Positions 55,612 to 64,000 of a DNA stretch of 64,000 nt are shown one piece after another; within the stretch, counting starts at the first letter, position 1, and each line of letters starts with the position of its first letter. A program made the position numbers and the translations under genes. Origin of the DNA: Roseateles puraquae (GTDB lineage Bacteria > Pseudomonadota > Gammaproteobacteria > Burkholderiales > Burkholderiaceae_C); assembly GCF_002205845.1 (NCBI RefSeq), contig NZ_NISI01000017.1, forward strand, positions 1 to 64,000, in the 5' to 3' direction. The notes under the pieces are model-generated. The model made no database searches. It saw only the letters and a list, made by a program, of their open reading frames with translations, and was not told where the DNA came from.

Positions 55612-57033
55612 ATGACCCTGTCCTGCGATGTCGCCATCATTGGCGCCGGCTCTGCCGGCATGGCGGCCTACCGTGCCGCGCGCGCCCACACCGACCGGGT
55701 GCTGCTGATCGAAGCCGCGCATTACGGCACCACCTGCGCCCGTGTCGGCTGCATGCCCAGCAAGCTGCTGATCGCCGCCGGCGAGGCCGCGCAGGCCGTG
55801 CGCGAGGCCCACCGTTTCGGCGTGCAGGCTGAAGCGCCTCGCATCGACGGTGTGGCCGTCATGCAGCGGGTGCGCAGCGAGCGCGACCGCTTCGTCGGCT
55901 TCGTGCTCGACACCATCGAGGGCTGGCCGCAGGCCACGCGTCTGTGGGGCCGGGCTCGCTTCGTGGCGCCGGGCCTGCTGGACGTGAACGGCCAGCAGGT
56001 GGCAGCGCGTGCTGTCGTCGTGGCCACCGGCTCACAACCCGTCGTGCCGCCGGGCTGGCGGGAGCGACTCGGTCAGCGATTGATCGTCAACGATGATGTG
56101 TTCGACTGGCAGGACCTGCCGCGCTCGGTCGCCGTCGTCGGCGCTGGCGTGATCGGGCTGGAACTGGCCTTGGCCCTGCACAAACTGGGTGTCCGCGTGC
56201 GGCTCTTTGCCCGTGGCGACCGCGTCGGGCCGCTGACCGACCCCGACCTTCAGGCCTTGGCCCAGCGCCTGTTTGCCGAAGAGCTGCCGCTGGCACTCAA
56301 CGCCGGCCCCCTGGAGCCAGCGCTGGCGGGTGATCAGGTCAGCATCGGCGGCGAGCACTTCGACTTGCTGCTATGTGCTGCCGGTCGGCGCGCCAACCTC
56401 GATGACCTGGGCCTGGAGCACCTGGGCCTGCCGCATGACGCCCAGGGCCATCCGCTCGTGGATCGCCACACGGGCCAGTGGGGCAGCGCACCGGTGTTCG
56501 TGGCCGGAGACGTCACCAACGACCGGCCGCTGCTGCATGAAGCGGCGGATGCGGGGCGCATCGCGGGCGACAACGCGGCGCGCTGGCCCCGGGTGCACCA
56601 TCGTCCGCGCCGGGCACCGTTGGCGATCGTGTTCAGCGACCCGCAGATCGCCCTCGCGGGCGCGAGCCACGCCGAGCTCACGGCGGCGGGCCTGGCCTTC
56701 GACACCGGCCGCGTCAGCTTCGCCGACCAGGGCCGCAGCCGCGTGATGGGCGTCAACCGCGGCGCGCTGCATGTGTATGCCGAGCAAGGGAGCGGCCGGC
56801 TGCTCGGGGCCGAGATGATCGGCCCGGCCGCCGAGCATGTTGGGCATCTGCTGGCCTGGAGCGTGCAGCGCGGCGACACCGTGCAGCAGATGCTCGACAG
56901 CCCCTTCTACCACCCGGTCATCGAAGAGGGCCTGCGCACGGCGCTGCGCCAACTCAGCAGCGACCTTCATCTGCCTCCCCCGCCGCCCGAGCGTTGCCTG
57001 GACTGCGACACCTCGGCCGAGGCCGGCGCCTGA
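55612..57033 (+). CDS. Class I pyridine nucleotide-disulfide oxidoreductase (dihydrolipoamide dehydrogenase-like)
   Basis: The 473-residue flavoenzyme has the FAD motif VAIIGAGSAGMAAYRAA, the redox-active disulfide TCARVGCMPSK, the NAD(P) motif VAVVGAGVIGLELALAL, and the C-terminal His/Glu pair (FYHPVIEEGL). The N-terminal motif TTCARVGC is that of the Lpd/SthA-like stand-alone group. It is not next to 2-oxo acid dehydrogenase genes, so its partner is unknown. The C-terminal extension carries two further cysteines (ERCLDCDT). GGAGA precedes the ATG. Confidence 0.88.
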   Translation: MTLSCDVAIIGAGSAGMAAYRAARAHTDRVLLIEAAHYGTTCARVGCMPSKLLIAAGEAAQAVREAHRFGVQAEAPRIDGVAVMQRVRSERDRFVGFVLDTIEGWPQATRLWGRARFVAPGLLDVNGQQVAARAVVVATGSQPVVPPGWRERLGQRLIVNDDVFDWQDLPRSVAVVGAGVIGLELALALHKLGVRVRLFARGDRVGPLTDPDLQALAQRLFAEELPLALNAGPLEPALAGDQVSIGGEHFDLLLCAAGRRANLDDLGLEHLGLPHDAQGHPLVDRHTGQWGSAPVFVAGDVTNDRPLLHEAADAGRIAGDNAARWPRVHHRPRRAPLAIVFSDPQIALAGASHAELTAAGLAFDTGRVSFADQGRSRVMGVNRGALHVYAEQGSGRLLGAEMIGPAAEHVGHLLAWSVQRGDTVQQMLDSPFYHPVIEEGLRTALRQLSSDLHLPPPPPERCLDCDTSAEAGA

Positions 57034-57050
57034 AAAGTTAGGATGGCTGG

Positions 57051-57821
57051 ATGAAGAAGTTCGCCACCTGGAACGTCAATTCCCTCGCCATCCGTCTGCC
57101 GCAAGTGCTGGAGTGGCTGTCGACCCATCCGGTCGATGCCCTGGTGCTGCAGGAGACCAAGCTCACCGACGACAAATTCCCCACCGCCGACTTCGGCGCC
57201 GCCGGCTGGCAGGTGCAGTGGTTTGGCCAGAAGACGTACAACGGCGTCGCGCTGATCAGCCGTGAGCGGGCCACGGACGTGGTCAAGAACATCACCGGCT
57301 TTGCCGACGAACAGGCCCGCGTCATCGCTGGCACCGTGGATGGCGTGCGGGTCATCGGCGGCTACTTTCCCAACGGCCAGGCGCCGGGCAGCGACAAGTT
57401 CGCCTACAAGATGAGCTGGCTCGACGGCCTGCGCCGCTGGTTGACCGAGGAACTCAAGCAGCACCCGGCGCTGGTCCTGATGGGCGACTTCAACATCGCG
57501 CCTGAAGACCGTGATGTCTACGACCCGGTGGCCTGGGCCGGCCAGATTCATTGCACGCCCGAGGAACGCGAGCATTTCAGGCAGTTGCTGGGCCTCGGGC
57601 TGACCGACGCCTTCCGGCTCTTCGAGCAGCCGCCCAAGAGCTGGAGCTGGTGGGACTACCGCAACCTCGCCTTCCGCAAGAACCAGGGCCTGCGCATCGA
57701 TCACATCCTGGTCAGCGAGGCGCTCAAGTCGCGTGTGACGGCTTGCGAGATCGACAAACTGCCGCGCAAGAACGAGCGCCCGAGCGACCACGCGCCCGTC
57801 ATCGTCACCCTCGACGCCTGA
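57051..57821 (+). CDS. xth: Exodeoxyribonuclease III
   Basis: The 256-residue metal-dependent AP endonuclease/3'-exonuclease has all family motifs: TWNVNSLAIRLP, LQETKLTD, GGYFPNG, MGDFNIAPEDRD, WDYRNLAFRKNQGLRIDHIL and SDHAPV. It repairs abasic sites and 3'-blocked ends in the cytoplasm. It is 17 bases after the flavoenzyme gene and converges with the DUF2235 gene, eight bases from it. Confidence 0.94.
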   Translation: MKKFATWNVNSLAIRLPQVLEWLSTHPVDALVLQETKLTDDKFPTADFGAAGWQVQWFGQKTYNGVALISRERATDVVKNITGFADEQARVIAGTVDGVRVIGGYFPNGQAPGSDKFAYKMSWLDGLRRWLTEELKQHPALVLMGDFNIAPEDRDVYDPVAWAGQIHCTPEEREHFRQLLGLGLTDAFRLFEQPPKSWSWWDYRNLAFRKNQGLRIDHILVSEALKSRVTACEIDKLPRKNERPSDHAPVIVTLDA

Positions 57822-57829
57822 ACCGGTGG

Positions 57830-59521
57830 CTAGCGATGGCGACGCAGGAATGAGCTGACCACCAGCGCCGCGACGCTGGCCAGACCCAGCCACTTGACGG
57901 CACTGGCCACCGTCATCGCGACGCGAGGCACCCACAGCCACCCGGCCTCCGGTGCGGCCCGCAGGGCGATGATGCTCAGGCCCGAGAACAGGTCCTCCAG
58001 CAAATCGGCACCCACGGCAACCGGCAGCGCCCAGCCCAGGCGGTTCAACCAGGCCGGTGGCGTGCGGCCCACCTGGATCAAGCCCGCATGCCGTGCAAAG
58101 GCCCGGCAGGTCAGCAGAGACAGCACCCAGGCCCAGGCGGCGATGAGACCCAGATCCAGCAGCAGCGCGGCTTTGGGGCGGGCGAAGGTGGCCGCCCGTT
58201 CGACCCAAGCGGGCATGGCGTCCAGGCTCAGCTGCCACTGCTGGAAGCGGGCATTGGCCGCCATGATCTCGTCCAGGCTGCCCAGCGGAGGGAGCCAGCC
58301 CGCGGGCGACAGCTGCGCCCAACCCGCCAGCACCGCGAACACCACCACCATCACGACGCCGAAAGCGAGCTTGAGCCACGGGCCCAGTTCACCGCGGTCG
58401 CGCCAGGCAGTCTGGTTGGGAAAGGCATGCGTCCAGGCCGCCACGCTGGGATGGGCCTGCATCTTCACGCGGCGGCTCGGCTGCTCATCCACCAGGGCGC
58501 TGGCCGTGTCGCGCACCGTGAGGCCCGTGAGCGCCCAGAGCGGCGTGGCGTGGGTTTGGCTGTTGATGCGCGCCGCCAGACGCGGTGGCGTCGCCGGGTC
58601 GAGTTGCGGCATGACGGCGCGAACGTCGTCTTCCGTCACGCGCCCCGGATGCGACAGCGGCATCGGCACGCGCAGGCCGCAGTGCATGGCCTGCGACACC
58701 AACCAGGCGAAAGGCGCGCGCGACAGCTCGCTGTAGGGGTACTCGTTGCCGCCGCCGACATCGCAATGAGATCCGCGAAACCAGCATTGCAGGATGTCGC
58801 CGGTGCCACCGTTCTTCATGCGAAAGGCGCCGTCGTCCTGCTCATAGGCGCGGGGCAGGAACTGTGCGCGCTGCTCGTCCAGCGCCATGGCCTGACGCAC
58901 ATGGCGGAAGTGCTTGTCCTCCAGGTTCGGCCGGGCCGTGATCTTCAGGCCGAAAGGCGGCAGGCCCACACTGGCCACGGTGTCCCAAACGCCGACGAAA
59001 TGCACCTCGGGCCAGGATTCGGGCTGCTGCCCCTGGCCGAACAGCCGGGCCGCCTGCAACGTGATGTCGCTGCGCTCGGGTGAAGCCTTGGCGAAATAGG
59101 TCGACACCAGGCTGGCGACCAAGGTGTCCTGATGCTTGTCGATGATGCCAAAGGCGTTCACCAGGCCACCAATGGAGCGCGCCGTGAAGGCGCCGCGCGA
59201 GAAGCCGAACAGGAAGATCTGGTCGCCGGGCTGCCAATGCGACATCAGGAAGCGGTAGCCCTCGGCCACGTTGTCATACAGGCCACGACCAAAAGCCAGG
59301 CCGTCGATGCGGTCCAGCGCGCGGTGCAGCTTGTCCATGACGGTGGTGCCCGGCAACTGCGCCGGATTGCCCACGCCCGGGTCGTAATAGACCAGGCGCT
59401 GCGGGTCCGGGAAGAGGCGCAGCAGCTCGGCCAGCAGCACGACATGGGTGTCGGCATGGCGGCCGCTGAGGTTGTTGTTGGTGCCATCGCACAGCAGCAC
59501 CAGTTGACGGGGCGATGTCAT
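57830..59521 (-). CDS. DUF2235 alpha/beta-hydrolase with C-terminal membrane segments
   Basis: The 563-residue protein begins LVLLCDGTNNNLSGRHADTHV and has the lipase nucleophile motif GFSRGAFTARSIGG, the core of DUF2235 (the Tle1 phospholipase family). The C-terminal third has three or four hydrophobic stretches (LKLAFGVVMVVVFAVLAGW, LLLDLGLIAAWAWVLSLL and near the end ASVAALVVSSFL). DUF2235 occurs in type VI secretion effectors, but no VgrG, immunity or T6SS gene is nearby, so a housekeeping membrane lipase is equally possible. Confidence 0.85.
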   Translation of the reverse strand: MTSPRQLVLLCDGTNNNLSGRHADTHVVLLAELLRLFPDPQRLVYYDPGVGNPAQLPGTTVMDKLHRALDRIDGLAFGRGLYDNVAEGYRFLMSHWQPGDQIFLFGFSRGAFTARSIGGLVNAFGIIDKHQDTLVASLVSTYFAKASPERSDITLQAARLFGQGQQPESWPEVHFVGVWDTVASVGLPPFGLKITARPNLEDKHFRHVRQAMALDEQRAQFLPRAYEQDDGAFRMKNGGTGDILQCWFRGSHCDVGGGNEYPYSELSRAPFAWLVSQAMHCGLRVPMPLSHPGRVTEDDVRAVMPQLDPATPPRLAARINSQTHATPLWALTGLTVRDTASALVDEQPSRRVKMQAHPSVAAWTHAFPNQTAWRDRGELGPWLKLAFGVVMVVVFAVLAGWAQLSPAGWLPPLGSLDEIMAANARFQQWQLSLDAMPAWVERAATFARPKAALLLDLGLIAAWAWVLSLLTCRAFARHAGLIQVGRTPPAWLNRLGWALPVAVGADLLEDLFSGLSIIALRAAPEAGWLWVPRVAMTVASAVKWLGLASVAALVVSSFLRRHR

Positions 59522-59609
59522 CCGCAGGCCTCACGCTGAAAGGCGCAGTCTTGCACCACCGTCGCGCGCCGGCATCCCCACGAACGCGGACGTGCCGCGC
59601 CGTCCTCGA

Positions 59610-60257
59610 TCAGATGCCGTCCAGGTGCGCCTGGAAGGCTTGGAAGAATCGCCCGACGTGCACACCGTCGCACAGGGCGTGATGCACATCCACCGCCACC
59701 GGCATCATCAGTCGGTCGCCCTGCGGCGTGAAACGGCCGAAGGCGATCTTGGGCCGGTCATCGCCATGCCCGCGGGCATGGGTGAACGCCGTGAATGCGA
59801 ACCAGGGCAAGGCGGTCATGTGCACGAGCGTCTCCACGCGCACGTCGCCTGGGTCATCGGCCTTGAACAGGTCTCCGCTGGCGCTGCGCACGCGGTGCAG
59901 GTTGTGCTTCGCGCGAGCGGCAAAGGCCGCCAGTGAGGGGTCGCGCGGCAGGGTCAGGAAGCCGAAGCTGCCGTCGTCCCGCAGCACGGTGGTGCTCGCG
60001 TGGATGGTGGCGAACTCACGCACGCCTGCGCCGTCGTCGATCAAGGTCTGGCGCATCCCATCCACCGCGTTGGCCGCTTCCAGGGCCGCATGGTGATAGG
60101 CCAGCCAGGGGGTGGCACCGTGCCGGGCTGCCCGCTCCCGCAGGCCGGTGACATCGACGGGCGCCGTCACACTGAATGCCGGCTGCGCCATCTGCCGGAA
60201 ATGCGCGAGGGCCGCGCGCCGCGGCCAGTCAGCCAGGGGAATGTCTCGGTCTTGCAT
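59610..60257 (-). CDS. Chloramphenicol acetyltransferase-like protein
   Basis: The protein of about 215 residues has the CAT fold with the catalytic motif VDVHHALCDGVHVG (HHxxxDG) near the C-terminus, TALPWFAFTAFTHARG and FGRFTPQGDRLMMPV. It is shorter in its N-terminal part and divergent from CAT resistance enzymes, so the acyl acceptor is uncertain. ATG 60257 was chosen over 60287 because it avoids overlap with the terminator stem. It is monocistronic between terminator and the DUF2235 gene. Confidence 0.82.
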   Translation of the reverse strand: MQDRDIPLADWPRRAALAHFRQMAQPAFSVTAPVDVTGLRERAARHGATPWLAYHHAALEAANAVDGMRQTLIDDGAGVREFATIHASTTVLRDDGSFGFLTLPRDPSLAAFAARAKHNLHRVRSASGDLFKADDPGDVRVETLVHMTALPWFAFTAFTHARGHGDDRPKIAFGRFTPQGDRLMMPVAVDVHHALCDGVHVGRFFQAFQAHLDGI

Positions 60258-60288
60258 GCCCGCATGCTCGCACGACCGCGCCAACAAA

Positions 60289-60317
60289 AACGCCCGAGGC
60301 GCAAGCCTTCGGGCGTT
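60289..60317 (-). terminator. Bidirectional-looking rho-independent terminator
   Basis: AACGCCCGAGGC (60289-60300) and GCCTTCGGGCGTT (60305-60317) form a strong stem around GCAA. The T-run on the minus strand (TTTTTGTT) ends the transcript of the alpha-CTD-like gene. The plus strand also has TTTT. Confidence 0.88.
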
Positions 60318-60341
60318 TTGCAGGCAGACCTCGGGACCGGG

Positions 60342-60716
60342 TCAACCGGCGAGATCCTCGCGGGGACGCATGCCGAAATCATGGAGCGCTCGCTCCAGCT
60401 CTTCGGCGCGCTCTTCACCCAGATCCGTCAGCAAGGTCTGGCGAGAGGTACTTCGGACCTGACCGATCTGGTTGTAGCCCAAGGTCTTGGCCGACGCCAG
60501 CGTGCGCGGCGACAGCGCAAGACATTCAAGTGGCGCCTGATCGGCAAGACCGAGCAGTCGCGCATAGGTCTGGGCGGAAATCGCCACGGTCACCCTTCGT
60601 ACGGGCCTCGCGGGCAAGTGGACGACGACCGATGCGGAGCCCGTGTTCTGGGGCTGGTCACCGTGATCGCCGCTTGTCGCGAAATTCCCGGGCAAGTGTG
60701 CCGACCGCCGGATCAA
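60342..60716 (-). CDS. Small protein with an RNA polymerase alpha-CTD-like domain
   Basis: The 124-residue protein starts at TTG 60716, overlapping the stop of an 18-codon ORF. Residues about 62-115 (PLECLALSPRTLASAKTLG, then YNQIGQVRSTSRQTLLTDLG, then EERAEELERALHDFGM) line up with the helix-hairpin-helix C-terminal domain of RNA polymerase alpha (DLELTVRSANCLK..., IGDLV, ELLKTPNLGKKSLTEI). The DNA-contacting Arg265 equivalent is kept, Asn268 is not, and the GKKS loop is changed. The first 60 residues are unassigned. It follows luxR on the same strand, with a lux box upstream of its leader. A transcription-modulating role is a hypothesis. Confidence 0.6.
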   Translation of the reverse strand: MIRRSAHLPGNFATSGDHGDQPQNTGSASVVVHLPARPVRRVTVAISAQTYARLLGLADQAPLECLALSPRTLASAKTLGYNQIGQVRSTSRQTLLTDLGEERAEELERALHDFGMRPREDLAG

Positions 60717-60769
60717 CCGCCCAGGCGAGGCAGACCGAGAGTAACGAGGATGGCGTCGATGAGGCTCAT
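60713..60769 (-). CDS. 18-residue leader ORF coupled to the alpha-CTD-like gene
   Basis: The ORF MSLIDAILVTLGLPRLGG has AGGAG six bases before its ATG, the best ribosome site in this part of the window. Its stop TGA overlaps the TTG start of the 124-codon gene (TTGA). The peptide is hydrophobic. It may only couple translation to the weak TTG start, or be a functional peptide. Confidence 0.55.
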   Translation of the reverse strand: MSLIDAILVTLGLPRLGG

Positions 60770-60836
60770 GGTGGGCTCCTGAAGGAGAGAACAGAAATCG
60801 ATGGACTGAACTGTCTCTGTTTTCACCCCCCTAGAA

Positions 60837-60856
60837 ACCTAGCAAGTCTTCCAGGT
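60837..60856. promoter_or_regulatory. lux box upstream of the leader/alpha-CTD-like operon
   Basis: ACCTAGCAAGTCTTCCAGGT is a 20-bp element with ACCT/AGGT ends, the classic lux box format. It matches the second box at 61605 in 16 of 20 positions. It lies in the gap between the luxR stop (60876) and the leader ORF start (60769), right for activation of the latter. Confidence 0.68.
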
Positions 60857-60875
60857 TCTAGAGACAAACCCCGGC

Positions 60876-61604
60876 CTAGAAAACCCCAGCTGCGACGCAC
60901 TTCAGCACCGCCTGGTGCTTGGAGGTGACACCCAACTTGCGCATCGCATTGCCCAGATGGAAGTTCACCGTCTTCTCGCTCATGCCCAGGATCACGCTCA
61001 CCTCCCAGGCGGTCTTGCCCTGGGCTGTCCAGCTGAGCACGTCGAGTTCGCGGCGCGTCAGCTTGGGCAGGTCGCCCTTGGTGAGCTTGGGGCTCAACAG
61101 CCGATCGGCTGCCGTCAGCGCATGGGCGGCCAGCAACTGCAGGCCCGCCACCATCTGCATCAGCTCCATGCCGGGCGGCGGCAGGGGCTCCTCGCGGTCG
61201 ACGCCGAGCAGGAAATGCTTGTCGCCCGGCAGGTGCAGCTTGACCGCGATGCCGGTCTTGAAACCGTAAGGCGCCTGCATCTCCCAGAGGTCGCCTACGC
61301 CGGCGTCGATGTAGGTCTGGCGGTCGTAGACCACGGGCACCGACTGGGTCATGAGACTGGACATGACCGGGTCGCGGCGCGTGTCGCCCAGGTCTTTGGC
61401 GGCCTGCACATAGGGCTCGGGCGTGTTGCCCAGCGAGGTGATCTGCACGTTGGGGTCGTTGAACTGCCCCCGCATCAGCACGCCCGAGATGATGGGAAAG
61501 CCCATCACATCAGCGGTTGCGACGAGCCGACGCTCGAAGCTCAGGAAGTCTTCGCTCAGGCCAACGTCGATCAACTGCTGGTAGTTCATTTCGGCCGGCA
61601 CCAT
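60876..61604 (-). CDS. LuxR-family quorum-sensing regulator (autoinducer-binding)
   Basis: The protein of about 242 residues has an N-terminal autoinducer-binding domain (SFERRLVATADVMGFPIISG, the WEMQAPYGFKTGIAVKL segment with the conserved Trp/Asp-type pocket residues) and a C-terminal LuxR helix-turn-helix (LTRRELDVLSWTAQGKTAWEVSVILGMSEKTVNFHL). No LuxI synthase gene lies in the window, so it is a solo or uses a distant synthase. ATG 61604 and ATG 61589 are both possible starts. A lux box begins one base upstream of the first, which favours 61589 or autorepression. Confidence 0.87.
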   Translation of the reverse strand: MVPAEMNYQQLIDVGLSEDFLSFERRLVATADVMGFPIISGVLMRGQFNDPNVQITSLGNTPEPYVQAAKDLGDTRRDPVMSSLMTQSVPVVYDRQTYIDAGVGDLWEMQAPYGFKTGIAVKLHLPGDKHFLLGVDREEPLPPPGMELMQMVAGLQLLAAHALTAADRLLSPKLTKGDLPKLTRRELDVLSWTAQGKTAWEVSVILGMSEKTVNFHLGNAMRKLGVTSKHQAVLKCVAAGVF

Positions 61605-61624
61605 ACCTGACAAGTCTGCCAGCT
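61605..61624. promoter_or_regulatory. lux box between luxR and the divergent 138-codon gene
   Basis: ACCTGACAAGTCTGCCAGCT has the CTG-N10-CAG core of LuxR-type sites and shares 16 of 20 bases, including CAAGTCT, with the box at 60837. It lies between luxR and the divergent gene at 61685, about 60 bp from the latter's ATG. Confidence 0.62.
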
Positions 61625-61684
61625 TGTTGCGGGATGCACCTGACCAGAGACTGCATGGCATTCGATTCCGTCGGGAGTTTTGCC

Positions 61685-62101
61685 ATGTCGAGCTTGATCC
61701 AATTGCCCGAGGGCAGCGTGTGCTGGCCGGCCGATGCACTGTCGGCCGCCGTGCTGGATGTCGTTCACGCCCGCACACAAATCCGTCGCCCGCGAGGCGG
61801 CTCGCGTGGCGTGGGCGGCACAACCCGCTGGGAGCGCCCCTACGCCGATGCCAGCGCCTGGGTGGAATGGGACTGGGTCGAGATCAGTGCCGGCACCGTG
61901 GCGCAAGCCGACCCCTTGAACGTGCGCTCCAATGTGCTGCTGATCGACGAACGCGGCCGACCGGTGCTGTCATCGCGCCGGCGTGCGGCACTCGCCACGC
62001 TGGTATATCTGCTGCCCTGGCAAGGCCCGGTGCTCGACACGCTGCGCAACCCCGTCGCTGCCGGCACCCCCGCGCTGCCGCAGCAGCGGATTGCCGCCTG
62101 A
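61685..62101 (+). CDS. Hypothetical protein divergent from luxR
   Basis: The 138-residue protein (SSLIQLPEGSVCWPADALSA, later WVEWDWVEISAGTVAQADP and SNVLLIDERGRPVLSS) is not recognised. It has no signal peptide and one cysteine. ATG 61685 is preferred because GGGAG lies eight bases upstream. The frame is open from 61517 and an ATG at 61655 is possible. The lux box between it and luxR suggests quorum control. Confidence 0.6.
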   Translation: MSSLIQLPEGSVCWPADALSAAVLDVVHARTQIRRPRGGSRGVGGTTRWERPYADASAWVEWDWVEISAGTVAQADPLNVRSNVLLIDERGRPVLSSRRRAALATLVYLLPWQGPVLDTLRNPVAAGTPALPQQRIAA

Positions 62102-62167
62102 ACACAGGCGACAGCGCTGCCGGTGCCTCGTGCGCAGAATGAGGGCACCCCCCTCTTCTGCGCCACC

Positions 62168-62710
62168 ATGACATCCGTCTCACCCGATGACGTGCTCGCC
62201 CAATGGCGAGCCGATGAAGCCGCCGTCCGCGCCCGCCAGCATCTGCAGCCTGGCGTCGCATCACCCGCCCAGCTCGCCGGCAAGACAGGGCTACAGCAAA
62301 TGCAGGCGCTGCTCGCCGGCGAGGCGCCGCGGGCCCCGATCAGCGAGACGATGGACTTCCTGCTCGTGGCCGTGGACGACGGCCTCTCCGTATTCCAGGG
62401 GCAGCCCCAGGTCAAGCACTACAACCCGCTGGGTGGCGTGCATGGCGGCTGGTTTGCCACGCTGCTGGATTCGGCCCTGGGCTGCGCGGTGCACACGACC
62501 CTGCCGGTCGGCCGGGGCTACACGACGCTGGAGTTCAAGGTGAACCTGGTCCGCGGGTTGAACGACCGCGTGCCGCTGGTGCGAGCCACCGGCCGGGTGG
62601 TGCACCGCGGCCGCCAGGTGACGACGGCGGAAGCCGACCTCGTCGGGCACGACGGCAAGCTGTACGCGCATGCGTCCACGACTTGCCTGCTGTTCGACCT
62701 GCCAGCCTGA
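62168..62710 (+). CDS. PaaI-type hotdog thioesterase
   Basis: The 180-residue protein has a hotdog fold with the PaaI-type active segment NPLGGVHGGWFATLLDSALGCAVHTTL and the second strand TTLEFKVNLVRGL. It probably hydrolyses an acyl-CoA in the cytoplasm. The N-terminal 60 residues are an extension typical of one Burkholderiales subgroup. It stands alone, converging with eda. Confidence 0.87.
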   Translation: MTSVSPDDVLAQWRADEAAVRARQHLQPGVASPAQLAGKTGLQQMQALLAGEAPRAPISETMDFLLVAVDDGLSVFQGQPQVKHYNPLGGVHGGWFATLLDSALGCAVHTTLPVGRGYTTLEFKVNLVRGLNDRVPLVRATGRVVHRGRQVTTAEADLVGHDGKLYAHASTTCLLFDLPA

Positions 62711-62734
62711 TACGGCCAGCCAGGCCCTCGCGAC

Positions 62735-63372
62735 TTACCTGCGCAGGGCCGACGCCTCGGCGGCGAGCCGCGTGATGCGCGCCCAGTCCTTGGCATCCAC
62801 CGCGTCCTGCGGCGTCAGCCAGGAGCCGCCACAGACCTTGACGTTGGGCAGGCTCAGGAACTGCGGTGCCGACTCCAGCGAGATCCCGCCGGTCGGGCAG
62901 AAGGCGACGTCCGGGAACGGGCCGGCCAGCGACTTCAGCAGGTTGACGCCGCCCACGGCCACGGCCGGGAAGAGCTTGAGGAAACTGAAGCCGGCCGCAT
63001 TCGCCTGCATCACCTCCGACGCGGTGGACACGCCCGGCAGCAGCGGCAGCCCCTCGGCCTTGCAGGCGGAGGCCAGGGCATCGGTGTAGCCCGGGCTCAC
63101 GCCGAAGACACAGCCGGCGTTCCTGGCGTTCACCACATCCTGCGGGGTGCGCAGCGTGCCGGCGCCGACGATGGCACCCGGCACCTTGGCCATGGCCTCC
63201 ATCGCCTGCAGCGCCACGGGCGTGCGCAGCGTCACTTCCAGCACCTTGATGCCGCCAGCCACCAAGGCTTCGGCCAGGGGCACGGCGTCTTCCAGGCGCT
63301 GGATGACGATGACGGGAATGACAGGGCCATGGCTGGCCAGGCTCAGGGTGTCGAGCATGATGTTCTCGGAGT

Positions 63373-63376
<4 letters not shown>
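62735..63376 (-). CDS. eda: KHG/KDPG aldolase (Entner-Doudoroff)
   Basis: The 213-residue class I aldolase cleaves 2-keto-3-deoxy-6-phosphogluconate to pyruvate and glyceraldehyde-3-phosphate. The signature [29 protein letters not shown], the Schiff-base lysine in FSFLKLFPA and the CPTGGIS phosphate loop are present. Its ATG overlaps the edd stop (ATGA); Met7 at 63358 is an alternative. It forms the edd-eda operon. Confidence 0.95.

Positions 63377-64000
<624 letters not shown>

Noticed and set aside
57830-59521. Type VI secretion effector with immunity gene
   Set aside because: DUF2235 fits Tle1 lipases, but no VgrG, PAAR, adaptor or immunity gene is adjacent, so an effector role is not supported.
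60342-60716. LuxI-type autoinducer synthase next to luxR
   Set aside because: The 124-residue product lacks the conserved Arg/Phe/Trp/Asp motifs of LuxI and looks alpha-CTD-like.

Overview
The window is GC-rich chromosomal DNA, most likely from a betaproteobacterium of the order Burkholderiales (Roseateles/Rubrivivax/Leptothrix-like lineages). This placement is an inference from the gene content: a complete Sox system with SoxCD, a DUF442-SQR fusion under a FisR-type regulator, a CydP-CydABX oxidase, a De Ley-Doudoroff galactonate route and edd-eda. No rRNA, tRNA or CRISPR array was seen.

Positions 1-4300 are a mobile-element scrapyard. An IS21-type end (about 1-124) is followed by the tnpS/tnpT resolution module and one terminal inverted repeat (2953-2992) of a Tn4651-type Tn3-family transposon. 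That transposon is inserted in an istB gene, and the IS21 copy carrying that istB in turn truncated a DUF6119-like gene. A repeat-rich gene-free stretch follows.

Positions 4300-22300 are a sulfur-oxidation island. A minus-strand operon (persulfide dioxygenase, DUF442-SQR fusion, TauE exporter) lies divergent from a FisR-like sigma54 activator. Then come soxCDYZAXB with GlcG-like, DsrE, YeeE/YedE and SoxH-like genes, a copper-type HMA protein behind a CueR-style promoter, two thioredoxin-fold proteins, a second YeeE/YedE protein and a thiol-rich ArsR repressor. The logic is sulfide to persulfide/thiosulfate to sulfate with sensing at several levels.

Positions 22600-26400 hold one very large gene of probable defence type, broken by a frameshift at a run of nine G. 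Positions 26500-30600 carry trxC and a cytochrome bd operon (cydP-cydA-cydB-cydX-ybgE) whose upstream region has the same sigma54 element and TGCCA-rich activator sites as the sqr operon, which suggests joint control by FisR.

Positions 30600-40250 contain a LysR regulator, a cupin, an MFS exporter, two ArsR regulators, an RND efflux pair with a clear ArsR operator, DUF2892 and rhodanese genes, a decayed methyltransferase and a tiny 32-codon gene with its own terminator.

Positions 40300-55600 form a co-directional galactan/galactose locus: dgoD, dgoK, dgoA, a GH35 beta-galactosidase, a TonB-dependent receptor, a lactonase, an AraFGH-like ABC transporter, a GH53 endo-galactanase, a sugar dehydrogenase and a LysR regulator. 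Together they can take beta-1,4-galactan from polymer to pyruvate and glyceraldehyde-3-phosphate.

Positions 55600-64000 contain a disulfide reductase, exonuclease III, a DUF2235 hydrolase, a CAT-like acetyltransferase, a LuxR-type quorum-sensing cassette with two matching lux boxes, an 18-codon leader ORF coupled to an RNA-polymerase-alpha-CTD-like protein, a thioesterase, and eda with the 3' part of edd running off the window.
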